Origin: Halobacillus yeomjeoni
GTDB taxonomy: Bacteria; Bacillota; Bacilli; Bacillales; Halobacillaceae
Direction of reading: 5' to 3'
Assembly: GCF_020171525.1 (NCBI RefSeq)
Contig: NZ_JAIVAI010000002.1
Location: forward strand, 397,104-461,103
DNA: 64,000 nt
The first letter of the stretch is position 1, and each line of letters begins with the position of its first letter. A model generated the notes under the pieces. The model was not told the origin of the DNA and did not search any database. It was given only the letters and a program-made list of their open reading frames with translations. The position numbers and the translations under genes were made by a program. Shown piece by piece: positions 15,670 to 23,940 of the stretch.

Positions 15670-17289
15670 TTAGTTGAAAAAATCTTTAATTCTTTCAAGT
15701 GTCTGAACAGAATCCAAAGACGCATCATGGAACGCCACATGACCATCCGGGCGAATGAAGAGAATATGTCCTTTTTTCATTCCGAGCTTTTTCTCCAAGT
15801 GACGGTGTACATCATAGATGATCGGGAGGTCTTTTTCTCTAGTCGTCACTGTCCCACCTCTTGCAACCAGAATTACTTGAAGGAGATCAGGGAAGGCTTC
15901 GTTGACTGCCTCATAAAAAGAATAAGCTTCATCTATCACATGTTCTTCCTGGCAATCGATGTAAATGAGGCACAGGTGGCCATACCTTGAAATGAGAGGA
16001 TACAATCGTTCATCTGTCGTCCCATCAAAAAACATCAAATAATCAGGGACACGCTCTCCCGCCTGGACGGCTCGTTTTGGAAGGGAAGAATCTTTCAATG
16101 ACCGGTTACAGGAGGTGTGATCATAATCATTTTGGATATGGGACATTTGGTTGGCGACTCTCTTTTGGACCCAGCCTTGAGTTAACGCCGCTTTCCCTGT
16201 CCAATTCCTCAGCTTTCCTTTCGCCCCCTTCATGGTGACGACTTTCAGCATTCTGGATGTTTCCTTCAGGACATCCTTTCCGATCGGGTAGCGCTCCTCG
16301 TGATAAGTATTCAAAAAAGCATCACCTGCATACCCTTTGAGGACGAGTTCCAGCTTCCATGCAATATTCACTGCATCCTGTAAGCCAAGATTCATCCCCT
16401 GTCCTCCCATCGGATTGTGGATATGCGCTGCATCACCGACAAAAAACACATGTCCGCTCCGGTAGTTGGGCACCTGGCGATGGGCTGTTCCGAAATTGGA
16501 CAGCCACTTTGGGTTCCGGATTTCATAAGATGTAGGCAGAATCGTATCCATACTTTCCTGTACTTCATCCAGCGTCGGCTCATCTTTGTGCGGCAGCCCC
16601 TGCTTGGAACGGTCGAGCCCCACCACCCGGTAACTGCCATCTTTGTAAGGGAAGAAACCTACAGCACCCCGATCGTTCAAGTGCATTTGAATGTAAATCT
16701 CTTTCATTTCAGGAATGTCCACGTCTCCCAGGAAAAACGTGTATCCCTCATCCTCACCAGCAAAATCCACGTCTAAAGCTTTCCGCACCGGGCTGTGGGC
16801 TCCGTCACAGGCAAGTAAGTACTTTGCAAAATACTGTTTCTTTCCCCCTTTGAAATCAGCTTTCACAAACACCCCTTTTTCTGTATCCTCCAACTCGGTG
16901 ACTTCATGCTCCCTGTTCACTTTCCCTCCCAAGGAAGATAAGTGCTCTTCCAGGATCTCCTCTGTTTCACTCTGAGGAATGACCAGCATGTATGGATATC
17001 GACTTTGGATATGATAGAGTTCGACGATGGAAGGGCTGTCTCCACCCAAATGCAGTTTGGCACCAGGACCGGGGTACCCCCGCTCCAGAAATGGTTTGTG
17101 TACGCCAAGAAGTTCGAACATTTCAAGCGTCCTCGCCTGGATACCCAGCGCTTTCGATAAAGTCGAAGGCTCGGCATTCTTCTCGATGCAAGTGACGTCC
17201 ACACCTCTTTTCTGCAATTCGTTGGCCGCCATAAGACCAGCCGGCCCCGCTCCTACAATCAATACATCGGTTTCGATTACGGAAGTCAT
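15670..17289 (-). CDS. FAD-dependent aromatic-type monooxygenase
   Basis: The 539-residue protein has an N-terminal FAD-binding GxGxxG motif (DVLIVGAGPAGLMAANEL, about residues 8-25), the DG-type motif LACDGAHSPVRKAL (about 160-173) and the second FAD motif VFFVGDAAHIHNPMGGQG (about 280-297). This order is that of class A flavoprotein hydroxylases (phenol or pentachlorophenol hydroxylase type). The last 140 residues resemble the thioredoxin-like C-terminal domain of that group. Such enzymes hydroxylate aromatic rings or tailor polyketides using NAD(P)H and oxygen. The substrate is unknown. AAAGGAG lies 8 bases before the ATG at 17289; a GTG at 17298 lies inside the ribosome site. Confidence 0.85.
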   Translation of the reverse strand: MTSVIETDVLIVGAGPAGLMAANELQKRGVDVTCIEKNAEPSTLSKALGIQARTLEMFELLGVHKPFLERGYPGPGAKLHLGGDSPSIVELYHIQSRYPYMLVIPQSETEEILEEHLSSLGGKVNREHEVTELEDTEKGVFVKADFKGGKKQYFAKYLLACDGAHSPVRKALDVDFAGEDEGYTFFLGDVDIPEMKEIYIQMHLNDRGAVGFFPYKDGSYRVVGLDRSKQGLPHKDEPTLDEVQESMDTILPTSYEIRNPKWLSNFGTAHRQVPNYRSGHVFFVGDAAHIHNPMGGQGMNLGLQDAVNIAWKLELVLKGYAGDAFLNTYHEERYPIGKDVLKETSRMLKVVTMKGAKGKLRNWTGKAALTQGWVQKRVANQMSHIQNDYDHTSCNRSLKDSSLPKRAVQAGERVPDYLMFFDGTTDERLYPLISRYGHLCLIYIDCQEEHVIDEAYSFYEAVNEAFPDLLQVILVARGGTVTTREKDLPIIYDVHRHLEKKLGMKKGHILFIRPDGHVAFHDASLDSVQTLERIKDFFN

Positions 17290-17388
17290 CTTAGACACTC
17301 CTTTTTCCAGCTCGATCTTGAGACGAATCTACCATACGATACCCTTCTTCACTTGAAACATGCATCTGTAGACATATTAAAGGTGAAT

Positions 17389-17422
17389 AAAAAGACAGCC
17401 CGGCGGCCGGACTGTCTTTTAC
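17389..17422 (-). terminator. Terminator of the yhfK-like gene
   Basis: AAAAGACAGCCCGGC pairs with the complementary CCGGACTGTCTTTT arm with a G-U wobble. It lies 13 bases past the stop codon. Confidence 0.85.
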
Positions 17423-17434
17423 ACCTTGTACTTT

Positions 17435-18085
17435 TTATAATGCAGCAATGGCGTCTTCGACCTTGTCGGTTCCTCCGACAACTTGAAACTCCTTGCCGAT
17501 TGTAGAATCATTTTGAAGGGAAGCTAAAATGACTTTCGCTACATCCTCGCGGGGAATCTCCCCTCGTTCAACTTCTTCAGCCGCTTTCACCTGACCGCTT
17601 CCTTCCTCATTCGTCAAACGGCCCGGGTGAATGATCGTATAATCCAAATCGGTTTTTCTCAACCAATCATCTGCGTAATGCTTGGCGACGACATAAGGGG
17701 CAAAGGAAGGAGGAGCTTCCTGGATCTTTTCTCGTGTCGTATCGAATGAGCTGATCATGATATAACGGTTCACACCTGTCGCTTTCGACGCTTCAATCGT
17801 TTTCACTGCCGCATCCAAGTCGATGAGCATGGTCTTATCCGGTCCCGTATTCGGGCCTGACCCTGCAGTGAATACGACAGCATCCACACCTTCAAACGCC
17901 TTTGCAATCGTATCCGGATCGTCCTCGAGATCGACGACGACCGTCTCCGCCCCTAAATCCTTAAAGTAGGAGGCCTGCTCTTCTTTCCGGATCATGGCTT
18001 TCGCTTCCAGATCGTCACTTTCCTGAATGAATTTCACAAGGTGCTTTCCAACTTGACCGTTGGCACCTATTACAAGTACTTTCAT
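17435..18085 (-). CDS. YhfK-like NAD(P)-binding atypical SDR
   Basis: The 216-residue protein opens with a Rossmann-fold motif VLVIGANGQVGKHLV (residues 3-17). It carries the atypical SDR features of the NmrA/YhfK group: AVVFTAGSGPNTG around residue 78, and YVVAKHYADDWLR with the Tyr-x-x-x-Lys pair replaced by a Y-V-V-A-K arrangement. Related proteins act as NAD(P)H-dependent reductases or redox sensors. The ATG at 18085 has AAAGGGATGAG upstream; a longer in-frame start at 18151 lacks one. The gene has its own terminator. Confidence 0.8.
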   Translation of the reverse strand: MKVLVIGANGQVGKHLVKFIQESDDLEAKAMIRKEEQASYFKDLGAETVVVDLEDDPDTIAKAFEGVDAVVFTAGSGPNTGPDKTMLIDLDAAVKTIEASKATGVNRYIMISSFDTTREKIQEAPPSFAPYVVAKHYADDWLRKTDLDYTIIHPGRLTNEEGSGQVKAAEEVERGEIPREDVAKVILASLQNDSTIGKEFQVVGGTDKVEDAIAAL

Positions 18086-18165
18086 CTTCTCATCCCTTTC
18101 TTCGTTCCTACCCTTTATGTATCCAAAATCACGGGGAAGAAAACCGTGCATTTATGAGTTTGGTC

Positions 18166-18254
18166 GATAAATAAAAATTCTCGCTGATAAAACATGGTAG
18201 AATGGTTGATAAATAAAAATCCCCGCCGATAAATAAGAAATTCCGCTGATAAAA
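18166..18254 (+). repeat. Degenerate ~20-bp tandem repeat (GATAAATAAAAATTCCCGCT-like)
   Basis: Four and a partial units of 20-22 bases each begin GATAAA and most end CGCT or CGCC. They lie between the yhfK-like gene and cwlJ. The units contain in-frame stops and no gene. The role is unknown. Confidence 0.75.
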
Positions 18255-18328
18255 GCCCCACCACCCCTCCCTCCCCACCTTTTCCTGCATACAATTCAAC
18301 AAAAAACAGCATTTCTTCAGAGATTATT

Positions 18329-18336
18329 CATACACT
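18329..18336 (+). promoter_or_regulatory. Possible sigma-E -10 box of cwlJ
   Basis: CATACACT matches the sigma-E -10 consensus (CATACAnT). cwlJ is a sigma-E gene in B. subtilis. The -35 region is weak and the leader would be very short. Confidence 0.35.
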
Positions 18337-18355
18337 GCCATAGAGGTGAAAATAA

Positions 18356-18796
18356 GTGGCCAGAATAAAATATAACAACAGCGACATTGCATTGATGGCA
18401 AGAATGATGAGGGCGGAAGCCGAAGGAGAAGGCCGGCTTGGGATGCTGATGGTCGGAAACGTCATCGTCAATCGAGTCAAAGCCGACTGCCTGGATTTTG
18501 AAGGATTAAGATCCGTACCGGATGTGATTTATCAAGTCCAGGGCGGAAACTATTCCTTTGAAGCTGTCCAGAAAGGAAATGTGTTTTATAACCGCGCGAG
18601 AAGCGCGGAAAAAAGATTAGCCAAACAAACATTGAAATATTGGAGACAGCACCCTTCCAAGTATGCCCTATGGTACTTCAACCCTTACGCCCCATGCCCT
18701 GACACCTGGTATGGGCAGCCTTTTACCGGGCAGTACAAAAAACATTGTTATTATGAACCCCAGGCGAATACGTGCCCGGGAGCCTATCGATGGTGA
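18356..18796 (+). CDS. cwlJ: Spore cortex-lytic enzyme CwlJ (cell wall hydrolase)
   Basis: The 146-residue protein matches B. subtilis CwlJ in length and sequence pattern: ALMARMMRAEAEGEGRLGML near the N-terminus carries the catalytic Glu of the SleB/CwlJ hydrolase domain, and the C-terminal half has LWYFNPYAPCPDTWY and GQYKKHCYYEP. CwlJ sits in the spore coat and degrades cortex peptidoglycan during germination, notably in response to calcium-dipicolinate. It lacks the signal peptide and peptidoglycan-binding domain of SleB, as expected. The start is GTG with AGAGGTGA upstream. GerQ, often its partner gene, is not adjacent here. Confidence 0.9.
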   Translation: MARIKYNNSDIALMARMMRAEAEGEGRLGMLMVGNVIVNRVKADCLDFEGLRSVPDVIYQVQGGNYSFEAVQKGNVFYNRARSAEKRLAKQTLKYWRQHPSKYALWYFNPYAPCPDTWYGQPFTGQYKKHCYYEPQANTCPGAYRW

Positions 18797-18805
18797 CCAC
18801 AATAA

Positions 18806-18857
18806 AAGAAAGACCTTATGACAATGGAAGCCTCCACGTCATAAGGTCTTTCTCTTT
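18806..18857. terminator. Bidirectional terminator between cwlJ and topB
   Basis: AAAGACCTTATGAC pairs with GTCATAAGGTCTTT around a 15-base loop; it is shared by the convergent genes. Confidence 0.85.
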
Positions 18858-20997
18858 AAGATTTATTTTGAAAATCAAACTTGATCTTATACTCTTCATC
18901 CAGCATCAAAGCGGTACTGAAAGGCTTCTTCCCTTTGAATCCTTTCAACACTTTCGTACGTTTCTTTTCGCACAACGTTTTGATCATGTTGTTCGTGAGC
19001 GACTTTCCAGCCAGTCTCTTCGGAAAACTCACCTTACACCCTTCCTTATAGGCGGAACACGCGTAAAATTTATATCGATCCATGATCGATCCCGTGGAAC
19101 AACGCGGGCATTTGGCAATCGGTTGATTCCAGTTCTTTTTCGTCTTTTCTCCGGTGCTCCTGACTTGTACATCCTTGATCGATCCCGGTGTTTCCTGGAT
19201 CAACTTCTCGATGAACTGACCGGTCTGCTTGAGGAATACCTGCTTGGACCCTTCACCATTGCCGATTTTCCTTAAATACGCCTCCCACTTCGCTGTAAGC
19301 GATGGACTCGATAACAACGTTCCTTCAATCGCCTCACAGAGCATGATCCCTTTAGCTGTGACATACACGTTGTTCTTTTTCACTTCGATATACTTCTGGG
19401 CTTTGATGGTTTCAATGATACTCGAACGGGTAGCTTCAGTTCCAAGCCCCTCGACTTCTTTTAAAATCTCCACATCAGTCTCATCGTCCATGAGCTTTCC
19501 GCACGTTTTCATCATGTTGATGAGCTGCCCTTCGGTATAAGGTTTCGGCGGTTGAGTCATGCTTTCCTTGATCCCCACTCGTGCACCGACTTCTTCCCCC
19601 TGCTGGACTTCCGGTAACAAAGTTTCTTTTCCATCCTTCGATTTCGACGGTTTCGGAAACAGCTCTTTCCATCCCTGGCTCACTTCTCTTTTGCCCGTAG
19701 ATTTGAAAGGAAGATCGTTCACATTTGTATAAAGAGTGGTCTCTTCATAGATATAATCCGTGTGGAACATCGATAGAGTCGTAGCAAGAATCTCGTTATA
19801 AATATTTTGTTCATCACGGCTCAAACCGCTCAGCTTCTTCTGCGTCGGGACCGACTTTGTCGGAATGATCGCATAGTGTTCCTGAACCTTACTATTGTTC
19901 ACATAACGCTTGTTCGGTTTCAAAGATACAGGTGTGAAAGAGACGTTCAAAGCTTCCTGGTATCCCTTCACGTTATTCACGACGTACGCGAACTCATTCT
20001 CTGTAATGTAATTACAATCGGTCCTCGGGTAGGTGACCAATCGCTTTTCATAGAGTTTCTGCACCGTCTTCAAAACTTGTGAAGGGTTATATTTCCAACG
20101 TCTATTCGCCACACTCTGCAAAGTGGACAGGGAATGGAGCTTAGGGGACTTCTGGTACTTCGTTTTTTTGTCGACCTTTTGGACATTCCCGGTCAAGTCT
20201 TCCTTTTCCTTCAGCCCATGCTCGTCCATGAGCGCCTGCACCTTGGCTTTATCTTTATCCTTGATTTTCGCCAGACCTTTGTAGGTCCCTTTTTCCGCCT
20301 TGAACAATCCTTCGATTTGATAAAAGGGTTCGGAGACGAAGTTCTCAATTTCCTTGTGCCTCTGATAAATCAGATAGACCGTCGGGGACTGCACCCTTCC
20401 GATCGATAAGTGACTCTCAAACCCTTTTTTTTGTAAAAGCAGTGTGAAAAGGCGGCTCGCATTGATGCCGACAAGCCAATCACTGATCTGCCGTGCTTTC
20501 GCTTCATCGAACAATCGCAGGTCCTTTTCGTTATCACGCAAGTTCTTAAACCCTTTTCGAACTTCATCTTTTTCAAGAGAATTGATCCATAGACGCTGGA
20601 CCGGCTTCCCTTTTACCCCTGTCAAACGGAGGATACTGTAAAATATATTGGATCCTTCCCGGTCGACGTCGGCGGCATTCACAATGACATCCGCTTGCTG
20701 GAACAACTTTTTCACCGCCTGGAACTGCTCCCACTTCCCCTTCGACACTTTTTCATGGAAGCGGTCTGGAACGATCGGCAGCTGCTCCAGTTTCCACCTC
20801 TTCCACTCCGGTTTATAGTCATGAGGTTCTTTCAACTCAACAAGATGGCCTACGCCCCAGGTGATCGTCGCTCCACTTGGAAATGTTTCGTCCGGTTTCA
20901 ATTGTATGTAGGTTTTCGTTTTTTCCTGAACCGTGAAGGCCTCTGCATAGGCTTTTGCCTGCGAGGGTTTTTCGGCTAAGATGACCACGTTCGGCAT
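18856..20997 (-). CDS. topB: DNA topoisomerase III
   Basis: The 713-residue type IA topoisomerase has an N-terminal TOPRIM domain with VILAEKPSQAKAYA (residues 5-18) and the acidic triad region AADVDREG (108-115). The active-site tyrosine is Tyr323 in VTYPRTD. The C-terminal end carries a four-Cys zinc ribbon (CPRC and, about 15 residues on, CSAYKEGC) and the FPKRLAGKSL tail seen in Bacillus TopB. It relaxes negative supercoils and decatenates DNA. GGAGGGACC precedes the ATG at 20997; the in-frame upstream ATG adds a poor nine-residue tail. Confidence 0.95.
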   Translation of the reverse strand: MPNVVILAEKPSQAKAYAEAFTVQEKTKTYIQLKPDETFPSGATITWGVGHLVELKEPHDYKPEWKRWKLEQLPIVPDRFHEKVSKGKWEQFQAVKKLFQQADVIVNAADVDREGSNIFYSILRLTGVKGKPVQRLWINSLEKDEVRKGFKNLRDNEKDLRLFDEAKARQISDWLVGINASRLFTLLLQKKGFESHLSIGRVQSPTVYLIYQRHKEIENFVSEPFYQIEGLFKAEKGTYKGLAKIKDKDKAKVQALMDEHGLKEKEDLTGNVQKVDKKTKYQKSPKLHSLSTLQSVANRRWKYNPSQVLKTVQKLYEKRLVTYPRTDCNYITENEFAYVVNNVKGYQEALNVSFTPVSLKPNKRYVNNSKVQEHYAIIPTKSVPTQKKLSGLSRDEQNIYNEILATTLSMFHTDYIYEETTLYTNVNDLPFKSTGKREVSQGWKELFPKPSKSKDGKETLLPEVQQGEEVGARVGIKESMTQPPKPYTEGQLINMMKTCGKLMDDETDVEILKEVEGLGTEATRSSIIETIKAQKYIEVKKNNVYVTAKGIMLCEAIEGTLLSSPSLTAKWEAYLRKIGNGEGSKQVFLKQTGQFIEKLIQETPGSIKDVQVRSTGEKTKKNWNQPIAKCPRCSTGSIMDRYKFYACSAYKEGCKVSFPKRLAGKSLTNNMIKTLCEKKRTKVLKGFKGKKPFSTALMLDEEYKIKFDFQNKS

Positions 20998-21042
20998 GGT
21001 CCCTCCACTCCCTTCATCCATCACCCCCTGTTTATGGGGTGA

Positions 21043-21075
21043 AAAGGAGAGTAAAGACAGGCTTTACTCTCCTCT
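21043..21075 (-). terminator. Terminator of the alaX-like gene
   Basis: AGGAGAGTAAAG (21045-21056) pairs perfectly with CTTTACTCTCCT (21062-21073); the minus strand continues TTTTC. Confidence 0.8.
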
Positions 21076-21115
21076 AAGATTTATATGGTAAAAATATCAA
21101 CTTTCTAAACTATCA

Positions 21116-22300
21116 TTATAACAGTTCTTTCACCTTTTGAGCGAAATCGGCTCCATTTAAGAGGTTCCTTCCACCACCCTGTACAAAATGCGGTTTCCCA
21201 CCGCCTTTCCCTTCAATGAGGGGCATCGTCTGCTTAGCGATTTCATTCATATTCCGTTCAATATTCTCCCCATGAGCCAGTACGAACTGAAGCTGATGTT
21301 CCTGTTCACTGACAAGGATTAAATAAACATCCGGTGCTTCTTCGATAATTGTTTTTCCAAGAGACTGCAGCGATTTGATCGAGCGGTTGTTGAAGACGCG
21401 ATGAACCACTCCGTCTTCCGGTATTTCTGATATGATTTCCAGTGCTTCGTATTGAAGCAGCCGCTCTTCCAACTCCGCAATTTCCTTATCTTTTTCCTTG
21501 CTGGACTGAATGATTGCCGAGACTTCCTCGACAAGCTGTTCCTCCGGTCTTGAAATCAACTGTTTCATTTCAGTCAGAACCTGATGTTTCTCACCAAGCT
21601 TTTGTCGCACCCGATGACCACAGGCGAACTCCAGACGTACCTGCCCTTTGCTCTTTGTCCATCCCAAAAATTTGACGGCCATGACTTCGCCGGTGGAATG
21701 CGGGTGTGTGCCCCCGCAGCCATTGTAATCGGTATCCGGAATGATCACTAGGCGAACGTCATCCTCGACAGCAAGCTGCTTACGAAGCGGATACGCCCCC
21801 GCTTCTTCTACAGACATCCATTTCGTTTCCACAGGAAGATTCTCCAGAATGATTTCGTTCACCTGTTGTTCAGCTTTTTCCAAAAGGTCATTAGAGAGGT
21901 AGTCGGTATCCAAATCGATCGTAACGGTCTCTTTACCCAGGTGGAAACTGGTCGTCGGGATTCCGAACCGATCATCAAAAACCGCACTGATGATGTGCTG
22001 TCCCGTGTGCTGCTGCATATGATCAAAGCGTCGTTCCCGATCGACCTCTCCACTCCATTTTTCTGTATCGGCCGGAAGCTTTCCGCTTACGTAATGACGG
22101 ATCTCCCCCTCGACTTCTTCCACATCCACGACCTGCATTCCATTCAATACACCCGTGTCGTGCGGCTGGCCGCCACCTGTCGGATAAAAGGCCGTTTCTT
22201 CCAGCACGATATAATGACCGCGGGCATCCTGATCTGTTTTTACCAGCGTCGTTTCAAATGTCATCTTATATGGATCTTCATAGTAAAGTTTTTGCGTCAT
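21116..22300 (-). CDS. Alanyl-tRNA editing protein, AlaX-L type with DHHA1 domain
   Basis: The 394-residue protein has the AlaRS-like editing core: TAFYPTGGGQPHDTG (about 37-51), the zinc-site HxxxH in MQQHTGQHIIS (about 95-105), and CGGTHPHSTGEV (about 194-205). It ends in a DHHA1 domain with the glycine-rich GKGGGKPHFVQGGG (about 366-379). Such stand-alone proteins hydrolyse Ser-tRNA(Ala) or Gly-tRNA(Ala) and so guard translation. GGGGG lies 9 bases before the ATG. The gene is monocistronic with its own terminator. Confidence 0.9.
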   Translation of the reverse strand: MTQKLYYEDPYKMTFETTLVKTDQDARGHYIVLEETAFYPTGGGQPHDTGVLNGMQVVDVEEVEGEIRHYVSGKLPADTEKWSGEVDRERRFDHMQQHTGQHIISAVFDDRFGIPTTSFHLGKETVTIDLDTDYLSNDLLEKAEQQVNEIILENLPVETKWMSVEEAGAYPLRKQLAVEDDVRLVIIPDTDYNGCGGTHPHSTGEVMAVKFLGWTKSKGQVRLEFACGHRVRQKLGEKHQVLTEMKQLISRPEEQLVEEVSAIIQSSKEKDKEIAELEERLLQYEALEIISEIPEDGVVHRVFNNRSIKSLQSLGKTIIEEAPDVYLILVSEQEHQLQFVLAHGENIERNMNEIAKQTMPLIEGKGGGKPHFVQGGGRNLLNGADFAQKVKELL

Positions 22301-22369
22301 CGTCTGTTCCCCCTATGTATGTCTGACCATATCGTAACACGTTTACCTCCATCCGCATTCTAATGCACA

Positions 22370-22406
22370 AAAAAGGACGCACCACTCGAAGTGGTGCGTC
22401 CTTTGA
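22370..22406 (-). terminator. Terminator of the 22424 VOC gene
   Basis: AAAGGACGCACCACT pairs with AGTGGTGCGTCCTTT (3-base loop), and the minus strand continues with six T residues. Confidence 0.9.
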
Positions 22407-22423
22407 ACGTCAGAGGGCTTCCT

Positions 22424-22918
22424 TTAGTAAGCTCCTTCAGAATAAGTCAATTCATAGCTGTGCGTATAGATTTCGAAGATGTTGCCGAAAGGATCTTCCA
22501 CATATACCATCTTGAATGGTTTTTCACCAGGGTAATACTCGCGGATCGGCATGCGCTGCTTCCCACCATGCTCTTTGATTTTCTCAACGATTCCTTCGAT
22601 ATCCGGATCCTGGACACAGAAGTGGAAAATGCCCGTCTTCCAATATTCGAAATTGTTTTCAGGCTGTTCATTATGAGGAAATTCAAACAGTTCGATTCCG
22701 ATTTTATCACCAGTCGCCAAGTGGGCGATTCTGAATTTCTCCCAGTCATTGCCGAATACGTCACGGCACATCTGACCGATCGGAGTATCGTCATTCTGTA
22801 CTTCTGAAGGCTCCATGATGACATACCAGCCGAAAACTTCAGTATAGAATTTTACAGCCTCCTCGACATTTGGTACGGAAAGTCCTATATGAGAAAATGT
22901 TCTTGGATAAGGATACAT
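22424..22918 (-). CDS. VOC-family (glyoxalase-like) protein
   Basis: The 164-residue protein has a single glyoxalase-type fold. FSHIGLSVPNVEEAVKFY (about 8-25) holds the first metal-ligand-type His, GIFHFCVQDPDIEG a second, and PFGNIFEIYTHSYE the C-terminal Glu. AAGGAGG precedes the ATG. It is divergent from an HxlR-type regulator, which suggests induction by a reactive electrophile or aldehyde. The substrate is unknown. Confidence 0.8.
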   Translation of the reverse strand: MYPYPRTFSHIGLSVPNVEEAVKFYTEVFGWYVIMEPSEVQNDDTPIGQMCRDVFGNDWEKFRIAHLATGDKIGIELFEFPHNEQPENNFEYWKTGIFHFCVQDPDIEGIVEKIKEHGGKQRMPIREYYPGEKPFKMVYVEDPFGNIFEIYTHSYELTYSEGAY

Positions 22919-22954
22919 TTTTATTCCTCCTTGATTTTAATTTCTACATCAGAC

Positions 22955-22983
22955 ATTATAATTGTTGGTGAAAGATCACGTAA
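22955..22983 (-). promoter_or_regulatory. Promoter of the VOC gene
   Basis: On the minus strand TATAAT (22955-22960) lies 17 bases from TTACGT (22978-22983). The -35 box is weak and overlaps the palindrome at 22982-22993. Confidence 0.55.
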
Positions 22984-22993
22984 GTATGCACTT
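22982..22993. promoter_or_regulatory. Possible HxlR-type operator
   Basis: AAGTATGCACTT is a palindrome with four-base arms (AAGT/ACTT) midway between the divergent genes, overlapping the -35 of the VOC gene. Binding by the adjacent regulator is inferred. Confidence 0.35.
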
Positions 22994-23037
22994 TTTTGTA
23001 AGACACTAACCTGAAGGTAAGAAAAGGTGGTTATAGT

Positions 23038-23370
23038 ATGGATACCCCGATCGATAGAGAAGGAAAACTGAAATGTTCGATTGAATATACGTTGAATAAA
23101 ATCGGAGGCAAATGGAAAACCGTCATTCTATGGCATTTGGGGGTCGATGGAACCCTGAGGTACAACGAACTGAGAAGGCTGCTCCCTGGTGTTTCTCATA
23201 AAGTGCTGACCCAGCAGCTGAAGGAACTCGAAGAGGATGGTTTTATCAACCGCGTCCAGTATAATACGATTCCTCCAAAGGTTGAATATTCAATGACCGA
23301 TCTTGGAAATACACTCATGCCGATCCTTGAACAGATGCACATTTGGGGAACGGAACACGGTCTCACCTAA
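23038..23370 (+). CDS. HxlR-family transcriptional regulator
   Basis: The 110-residue winged-helix protein has the HxlR pattern: CSIEYTLNKIGGKWKTVILWHL (about 13-34), RYNELRRLLPGVSHKVLTQQLKELEEDGF (recognition helix, about 41-69), and a VEYSMTDLGNTLMPIL wing and dimer helix. Family members sense quinones, aldehydes or disulfide stress, often through a Cys near the N-terminus; here Cys13 is in that position. AAAGGTGG precedes the ATG. It probably controls the divergent VOC gene and itself. Confidence 0.85.
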   Translation: MDTPIDREGKLKCSIEYTLNKIGGKWKTVILWHLGVDGTLRYNELRRLLPGVSHKVLTQQLKELEEDGFINRVQYNTIPPKVEYSMTDLGNTLMPILEQMHIWGTEHGLT

Positions 23371-23386
23371 GACCTAAGCGTAAACG

Positions 23387-23430
23387 AGCAAGTTCACGGC
23401 CTGCTTGAGCAAGGCGGGCATGAACTTGCT
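23387..23430 (+). terminator. Hairpin after the HxlR-type gene
   Basis: AGCAAGTTCA pairs with TGAACTTGCT around a partly paired inner region. It is followed by TTCATT only, so termination may rely on the next hairpin. Confidence 0.55.
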
Positions 23431-23441
23431 TTCATTAGAGG

Positions 23442-23471
23442 AACACCCCGATTAGAGGGTGTATTTTTTTT
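23442..23471 (+). terminator. Rho-independent terminator
   Basis: ACACCC pairs with GGGTGT and is followed by eight T residues. From here to 23692 I see no gene or further signal. Confidence 0.8.
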
Positions 23472-23692
23472 GCTTATTTTTTCACATCTAATACTTTTGT
23501 CCTGCAAACATTCAACACTTCTATGAGTTCTTCGGCAGTGTTTGAAGGCTCAGTCATAAGCTTAGGACGACATCTAAACTCTTCAGAAGACCGCGTTTCT
23601 TTATTCACCTCCCCCTTTCCCCAAGAAGGTCAAATTCCCTAAATTGTAAAAATATTAGAAAAAGTTGTTGCAATTTTATCCAGGTCAACGTA

Positions 23693-23710
23693 AACTGTTC
23701 CATAACAGTT
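23693..23710. promoter_or_regulatory. Inverted-repeat operator upstream of the zinc-ribbon gene
   Basis: AACTGTT, four bases, then AACAGTT form a perfect 7+4+7 palindrome. It lies about 18 bases upstream of a TG-extended -10 (TATAAC) for the small gene at 23750. A similar element stands before aceB. Confidence 0.5.
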
Positions 23711-23749
23711 AATAAAAATTATTTCTGTTATAACAAAGGAGGAGTTAAA

Positions 23750-23869
23750 ATGAAAAAATCAAATCACACGCTTACCGTTTCCTGCCCTCAATGTGGATCA
23801 GAAGTAAAGTCTCAAGCTTATACGTACATGATGGAATGTGATCGCTGCCTATCCAAAAAAGATGAGTAA
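23750..23869 (+). CDS. Small zinc-ribbon protein (39 aa)
   Basis: The 39-residue protein carries CPQC and CDRC pairs 17 residues apart, a classic zinc ribbon, with no room for another domain. AAAGGAGGAG precedes the ATG at ideal spacing. It lies 71 bases upstream of aceB on the same strand, and the two leaders share an AACTG...CAGTT inverted repeat and a TATAAC -10 box. I do not recognise the family. A regulatory or adaptor role linked to the glyoxylate shunt is only a guess from position. Confidence 0.7.
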   Translation: MKKSNHTLTVSCPQCGSEVKSQAYTYMMECDRCLSKKDE

Positions 23870-23880
23870 AGTTATGCACC

Positions 23881-23898
23881 AACTGTTATATATCAGTT
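23881..23898. promoter_or_regulatory. Inverted-repeat operator upstream of aceB
   Basis: AACTG, eight bases, then CAGTT; this aligns with the palindrome at 23693 and lies about 20 bases before a TATAAC (23919-23924). A common regulator is inferred. Confidence 0.4.
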
Positions 23899-23940
23899 TT
23901 TAATTTCTAAGTATATACTATAACAAAAGGAGGCGGATAC

